Position numbers and translations under genes: made by a program. Below the pieces are notes generated by a model. It made no database searches and was not told the DNA's origin. It was given only the letters and a program-made list of their open reading frames with translations. Shown here piece after piece: positions 59,801 through 64,000 of a DNA stretch of 64,000 nucleotides (positions are counted from its first letter, which is position 1; each line of letters opens with the position of its first letter). Origin of the DNA: Tricholoma matsutake (Eukaryota; Basidiomycota; Agaricomycetes; Agaricales; Tricholomataceae); assembly GCA_026075535.2 (NCBI GenBank), contig AP026542.1, positions 5,518,001-5,582,000 of the forward strand, given 5' to 3'.

Positions 59801-59978
59801 TCTATCCTATGCCGCCATCTACTCTAACCAATTTTTGAGGTGCCACAATATTGATTTCAAAAAAAATTAACTCCCAAGTCAGAAGTGCCTAGTTGGGCTT
59901 ATCAGCCAATGATGCTGGTGTAGTCCAGGCCAAATTGAGCACTGTCCACAAGTAGTGGTGACTAGATGTCCTGTTCCA
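56820..59978 (-). mobile_element. Tc1/mariner-like DNA transposon, 3.16 kb, flanked by TA
   Basis: TIRs of about 30 bp: TGGAGCGGGACATCTAGTC at the left and, read from the right end inward, TGGAACAGGACATCTAGTC; the next 10 bases (ACCACTACTT) are also shared. The two early differences are G-to-A changes at CG sites. TA flanks both ends (56818-56819 and 59979-59980), the Tc1/mariner target duplication. One minus-strand transposase gene fills the inside. Confidence 0.88.
57040..59720 (-). pseudogene. Tc1-like DDE transposase, interrupted
   Basis: Reads on the minus strand. Acidic Ser/Asp N-terminus (near 59600), splice GTGAGT to TCTCCAG near 59260, then FVANWGGCLVHRWVRAWV (DNA-binding type region near 58620), LRREGFRFLEHKKALYYDGH, the first catalytic Asp in LLAQDESMAQQND, the second in ALIMVDHSQGHA, the third (Glu) in FHCELNFIEFFWG, and the tail KWEHRMIQWMQAYRSGLG. 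Stops: TGA at 58324-58326, 58150-58152 and 57654-57656, each inside an otherwise continuous family frame; one more TGA near 59480. Frameshifts near 58015 and 57510. One intron near 57790. The first 100 bases of the gene are uncertain. Confidence 0.85.
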
Positions 59979-59980
59979 TA

Positions 59981-60524
59981 GAAAACCAGAAGAATGAGGT
60001 GTTTCAAGTGTATAATTTAAAGGCATATGACTAATTAGGAAGGCAGTCCGACATCACTTATCGCATCCTCTGACAAGATGCACATTCCTTGCAATGTCTG
60101 ATATTGATGACAACAAGGTGGCCAATGAAGATATACTCACCCTAGCTATTATGTTGACCACAGGAGTAGAGCCCACTTGCATCAAAACCATTCCACTTGG
60201 CCCCGTCTACTACTTGTACATCATATTTGACTTATAATTACATATTCATCTCAAAGTATTACATGATGCAACAATTTAATGACTGCACATAAAACTAATA
60301 TAAGGGACAGAAAAGAGTTATGCACAATGTGTTCCACCATTGTTGTTCATTGGTTGCTTGCGAGCCAGGGCATGGGAAGAACCTTATTCAGATTCAAATG
60401 TTGATTTAGAATTTGGAAGGGGGGGCCCCCTTCCAAATTTAAGGTTTAGAAATGATGTTGGATGCTTTGGCCATCAGCATCTTGGCTGGGGACCCTTAAC
60501 GCCACCAATTTGAAGTTAGATATT
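59981..60524. other. spacer between transposon and right inverted arm
   Basis: About 540 bp without coding features. With 56751-56817 it forms the original loop of the inverted-repeat structure before the transposon inserted. Confidence 0.55.
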
Positions 60525-60930
60525 CAAGTTAGCGCTATAGAAAGTCATCCACTGCCATGGAATTCCATCCACAATGATGAGCTTATTTTTTGCTTTTTCA
60601 CTATTCTCACATAAAATAACTTTAAATGCATGTAAGGAAGAATACAAACTTTTAAATAATTCTGTCAATCTAATCTTGTGAGACTAGTGAAAAAGCAAAA
60701 AAAAGAGCTCATCATTGTGGATGACAAGCGCGAGGAATTCCATGGCAGTGTAACATTTGTCAGACTTGATGCTCAAGAACTTCGGGATTCTTACAGAAAC
60801 CCACTACTAACTTATTTTGGCAGTTTCCACAGTCATGTGACAGATGCAGCGCAAAAAAATACTTTGGTTGAAAATTATGTCGATGTCTTATCTGCTCCGA
60901 GCGATGGCCAATCAAAAAAAAGTGGTCGGC
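60525..60930 (-). repeat. long inverted repeat, right arm
   Basis: Inverted copy of 56339-56750; inner end CAAGTTAGCG, outer end TGGTCGGC. Differences between arms include CG to TG/CA changes. Confidence 0.85.
60550..60750. mobile_element. 201-bp palindromic MITE with CACTGCC...GGCAGTG ends (copy 2)
   Basis: Same unit as 56524-56725, in opposite orientation; the extra block here sits on the right side (ACAAGCGCGAGG), as expected for an inverted copy. Confidence 0.75.
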
Positions 60931-60931
60931 A

Positions 60932-61096
60932 CTTACATCAGCATTGCATTATCACATGCATGTCTATTATCACATGTTATTCTGTTGGTATATAGTCTAC
61001 ACTTCGAGTACTTGCACTGTATCTTGGTTTCCCCCCCTCAAAATATACTAAGTTCCTTACATGTTTCTGTGCCCATGAGTCTCGAGTGTTGGAAGC
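60932..61096 (+). repeat. 160-bp direct repeat, copy A
   Basis: Starts CTTACATCAGCATTGCATTA and ends near GTTGGAAGC, with a 7-base insertion (CTCGAGT-like) just before the end compared with copy B. Almost identical to 63561-63718 otherwise. Confidence 0.9.
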
Positions 61097-63548
61097 TCTG
61101 GCTTTCTTCTACTTTTTTTTTGTAATGAACTTACTAGCTCCACTCTATTCTCTCACACTTGTTCTTTTCCCTGAAACCACTCTGACCCTGAAATTACTGC
61201 AATGGTCAAATTTTTCACACCAACACTGTCTCTCTACAACAATGGACCATCAAGACAGCCTCCCAAACCACTCCTGCTGCCACTGACGATGCTGTGATGC
61301 AAATGGCACCCCTCAGTGAGCCAACCTTCCATCACCACTGTGATGTGCCACTGCTAATGATGCTGCATAGCCCCCATCAATGCTGCCAACACTGTTGACA
61401 GTGGCCCCCACCACTTTGTCCCCTGCTTTGAAATGGCCACCAGCACCTTGCAAATGGCAGCATTCACTTCAAAGCCAAACCACAGCACTCCAGCAGACTC
61501 ACCAGCCCCTTGTCTCATGTCCAGAACTGCCTACTGGCACTACCATGTCACAGCCAACAACAGCAAAAAAAAAAAAACACCATTGCAACAAATCTGGATA
61601 ACCTTCTACCCCTTTATCCAGTGCTCCCCATCTTTTGCCACCACCTCCCCTCATCCCTTGCACACCCATACATTGCATCCATTCCCAAAAATACCCCACG
61701 CTTCCCCGGAATGATCCCATGCAACAATTTTTGATGATTTTTGAATAACAATGCAACAACAACATTTGAGTACCCCCTATTTATCTATCAACCCCAATCC
61801 TTTCCCCAGCCCTTCCCCTTGTCATGGGACCCCCCTGCATTGGACCCCCTTCCCAAAATGCGCCACGGTTTCCCCAGGTGCTCATGCTCGACCATTTTCT
61901 ATAATTTTTCTGATAACAGAGGACCTGAAATGCTTCCCCCTCATGTCGCAAATGCTGCCTGTGCCTCACATTGCTGCCTTGTCACCAACGACAATGTCTA
62001 CAGCTGGGGACACCCCCCATTCACTGCCAACCCTGTCCCAGCCACCCAGCTCACCCCAGATCCCCCATAAATGTGCCATTCTGGTGTCGTCTGTGTGGTA
62101 CACCCCACTGACGATGCCATTGACAACTATCGACACCCCCTGTTCATTGCCTGTGCCCTGTTCACTGCCCATGCACCCCAGCCAACCCCAGTGTACCTGC
62201 CAACAAGCCATTTTGCCACCTCCTGTGCTTTCCACAGCTGCGGGTGCATCTGAACTGCCACCCCCACCGTTTTATGGCCCCTGTCTCTTGTCAGGCCCCC
62301 ATTGAGCCCTGTACCACCACACCTGACACCTATGCCTACATATTTTGACTGTCCACCAACCCATCTGCAATTCCACAGCCCCCATTTTACAGTCCCCATC
62401 CCCTGCTTTACCACCTCCGGGCCTGGTACCATCGCAATTGGTAAAAAAAAAAACCATGGACCCACCAGACCCTCCACATCATCGACAATGTGTCCGTCAA
62501 TGATGACCATATCCCCTGCTCTGGCCCACTCTGGACCACGAGCCGCAGCCGAGGAACAACAGGTTTCAGACCTCAAGCGCTCAGTCATCCTGCCCTACAA
62601 CACCTTTTTTTTTTGACCTCGATGCCATGTTGGCATTGTCATTGGCCCTTCTACAATGTTTGACAATGCCTGGCTCTCAAAACCCACTCCTTCCACCCTT
62701 TGTCCCCAATGATGACCTTGACGACTCTCCAACCCTCATCTTTTGATGATGGCGGCCCATCGTTTGCCTATGCCAACCTCCATTTGCCCCCAATGGCATC
62801 ATTCGCCAACACTGACCTCCATTCACCCATGACCCCTTGTCTTTGGACGACAATGGTCCCCATTCACCCAACAATTGCCCCCAGCCCTCGTCTTTTGACA
62901 GTGGCGGCCCCCATTCACCCCCAAAATTCCATTGTTCACCTATGCCAACCTCCATTTGCCCCCAATCTGTCGTCTTTGGATGACAGCAGCACCCAGCTCA
63001 CCCAAAACCTCCCAGAAGGATGCCATTTCACCACCATCTGCATGCTACACCCCTGCAACATTGCCAACAATGCCATTGACTCCTGTTGACACCCACCGTT
63101 TATTCCCCATACCCGCCGTCACCCCCCACAGTCCCCATTTTACACCCCCCACCTCTCGTCCCATGCCCTTCAAGCCCTGTACCACTGCATCCAAACCCCA
63201 TGCCTACTCATTGGGGCTAGATGATGCCGTGTCATTACCTGTCCACATCACCAGCCCCATCCACATCACCAGCCCTGTCCACATCACCAGCCCTGTCCAC
63301 ATCACCAGCCCCATCCACATCACCAGCCCCATCCACATCACCAGCCCCATCCATGTCCTTGGCCATGCCCATTCTTGTCCTTGCCCTTGCCTGTTGTCAA
63401 CCTTACCTGCCCTCATCAAGACCAACATTGTCAGCACACTTATGACTCAGTGTTTGCAAAAACACATAAAGTTATTTTTGGTTACCATGACCATGTTTAC
63501 CTCATTACCCCCCCCTCTCCTGGTTATTTTTTTGGAGTATGAGAGAGT
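61097..63548 (+). other. C-rich, G-poor strand-asymmetric island between direct repeats
   Basis: About 2.4 kb in which the plus strand is visibly rich in C, A and T and poor in G, with many CCCC, CACC and TGCC words and short A or T runs. Frames on both strands are long only because of the bias and are all low complexity; no family seen. It ends in a purine stretch (GGAGTATGAGAGAG) just before TGTAAAAGTG at 63548. Confidence 0.8.
63243..63350 (+). repeat. 18-bp minisatellite, six copies
   Basis: Six tandem 18-bp units CCACATCACCAGCCC(C/T)(A/G)T, exact period, two variant types in order A B B A A A. A decayed seventh unit follows. Confidence 0.95.
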
Positions 63549-63560
63549 GTAAAAGTGCCT

Positions 63561-63718
63561 CTTACATCAGCATTGCATTATCACATGCATGTCTATTATC
63601 ACATGTTATTCTGTTGGTATATAGTCTACACTTCGAGTACTTGCACTGTATCTTAGTTTCCCCCCCTTGAAATATACTAAGTTCCTGACATGTTTCTGTG
63701 CCCATGAGTGTTGGAAGC
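63561..63718 (+). repeat. 160-bp direct repeat, copy B
   Basis: Same sequence as 60932-61096 in the same orientation. It runs directly into the helicase-like frame at its right end. Confidence 0.9.
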
Positions 63719-64000
63719 CGGAGATGCAGGCAGCACTGGCAAAACCACAGTGATTGAGCAAGTCACGAAGACCTTCAGTGAATGTAATGCGGAAGGACTG
63801 CTGGCAAAAACAGTGACCACTGGGGTTGCTGCAAGTCTCATTGAAGGAATGACACTCCACACTTGGGCATCCCACGCAATCTCAACAATGCCCACACCAC
63901 TAGCAAGAAAATGTGCAATAGAAGGACAGTGAACATCTGGGGGAAATGGTATCTCATCATAGATGAACATTCAATGGTAACAAAAGAGCTGTTTGCATTC
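63708..64000 (+). pseudogene. Pif1-like P-loop helicase fragment, cut by window edge
   Basis: Walker A region EAGDAGSTGKTTVIEQV, then LLAKTVTTGVAASLIEGMTLH (the ATTG/GxAA block seen in Pif1 and Helitron helicases), and Walker B with YLIIDEHSMV near 63950. The Walker A and B parts lie in different frames (shift between about 63890 and 63905), and the first frame stops at TGA 63930-63932, so it is likely broken. Only the first ATPase half is in the window. It could be an independent Pif1-like gene copy or part of a Helitron; no Rep domain is visible. Confidence 0.7.

Noticed and set aside
60678..60995. 105-codon plus frame across the right inverted arm
   Set aside because: It runs through the palindromic MITE and the start of the direct repeat, so it is chance coding over repeats.
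63243..63350. CRISPR-like array
   Set aside because: Units are contiguous 18-mers without spacers, in a eukaryotic genome; this is a minisatellite.
61380..63552. Several overlapping frames of 70-206 codons in the C-rich island
   Set aside because: Strand bias removes stop codons. Frames on both strands overlap, and the products are Pro/Ser/Thr/His repeats without family.

Overview
The window is nuclear DNA of a filamentous basidiomycete, most likely an Agaricomycete. Protein genes are split by many short GT-AG introns of about 48-60 nt, they sit close together on both strands, and the mobile DNA (Ty3/gypsy, Ty1/copia, a Tc1-like transposon, a FUNK1-type kinase relic, a Pif1-like helicase fragment) is typical of mushroom genomes. 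No bacterial, organellar or viral backbone is visible.

Layout. (1) 1-15,000 is a decayed left repeat block: the 5' part of a minus-strand gypsy element running off the left edge, remnants of a second gypsy end, and a complete but broken Ty1/copia element (4755-10127) with 5-bp target duplications that lies inside a minus-strand FUNK1-like kinase relic, followed by about 5 kb with almost no recognisable genes. (2) 15,090-54,317 is a gene-dense euchromatic core: OTT_1508-type deaminase-like gene (-), CK2 alpha (+), NFKBIL1-like protein (+), Mia40 (+), MCM2 (-), Nudix hydrolase (+), SDA1 (-), an unrecognised 553-residue protein (+), tRNA-Gly(GCC) with an intron (-), Mei2-like RNA-binding protein (-), mitochondrial ribosomal protein bS6m (+), HAD-family protein (-), Tudor-SN nuclease (-), a CaMKK/Elm1-like kinase (-), UPF2 (-), an ATRIP/Rad26-like checkpoint protein (+), a GT49-like membrane protein (-) and a secreted class 3 lipase (+). 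(3) 54,318-64,000 is a right repeat block: two short foldback/TIR elements, a 3.16-kb Tc1/mariner-like transposon flanked by TA and sitting between about 0.41-kb inverted repeats, a strongly C-rich/G-poor 2.4-kb island bounded by 160-bp direct repeats, and a fragment of a Pif1-like P-loop helicase cut by the right edge.

How the genes fit together. The core is housekeeping: replication and its checkpoint (MCM2, ATRIP-like), ribosome biogenesis and translation (SDA1, bS6m, tRNA-Gly), RNA fate (UPF2, Tudor-SN, Mei2-like), mitochondrial import (Mia40) and signalling (CK2 alpha, CaMKK-like). Several pairs are divergent with very short shared promoters (MCM2/Nudix 126 bp, SDA1/553-aa protein 129 bp, UPF2/ATRIP-like 134 bp).

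The most informative global signal is the decay of the mobile DNA. Many premature stops in the gypsy, copia and Tc1-like elements, and one in the kinase relic, are TGA at places where the family frame continues unbroken and where arginine (CGA) is expected. This is what CpG methylation followed by deamination, or a CpG-directed RIP-like process, would leave. Exon limits below were read by eye from splice motifs, frame and family similarity; they are inferences unless stated.
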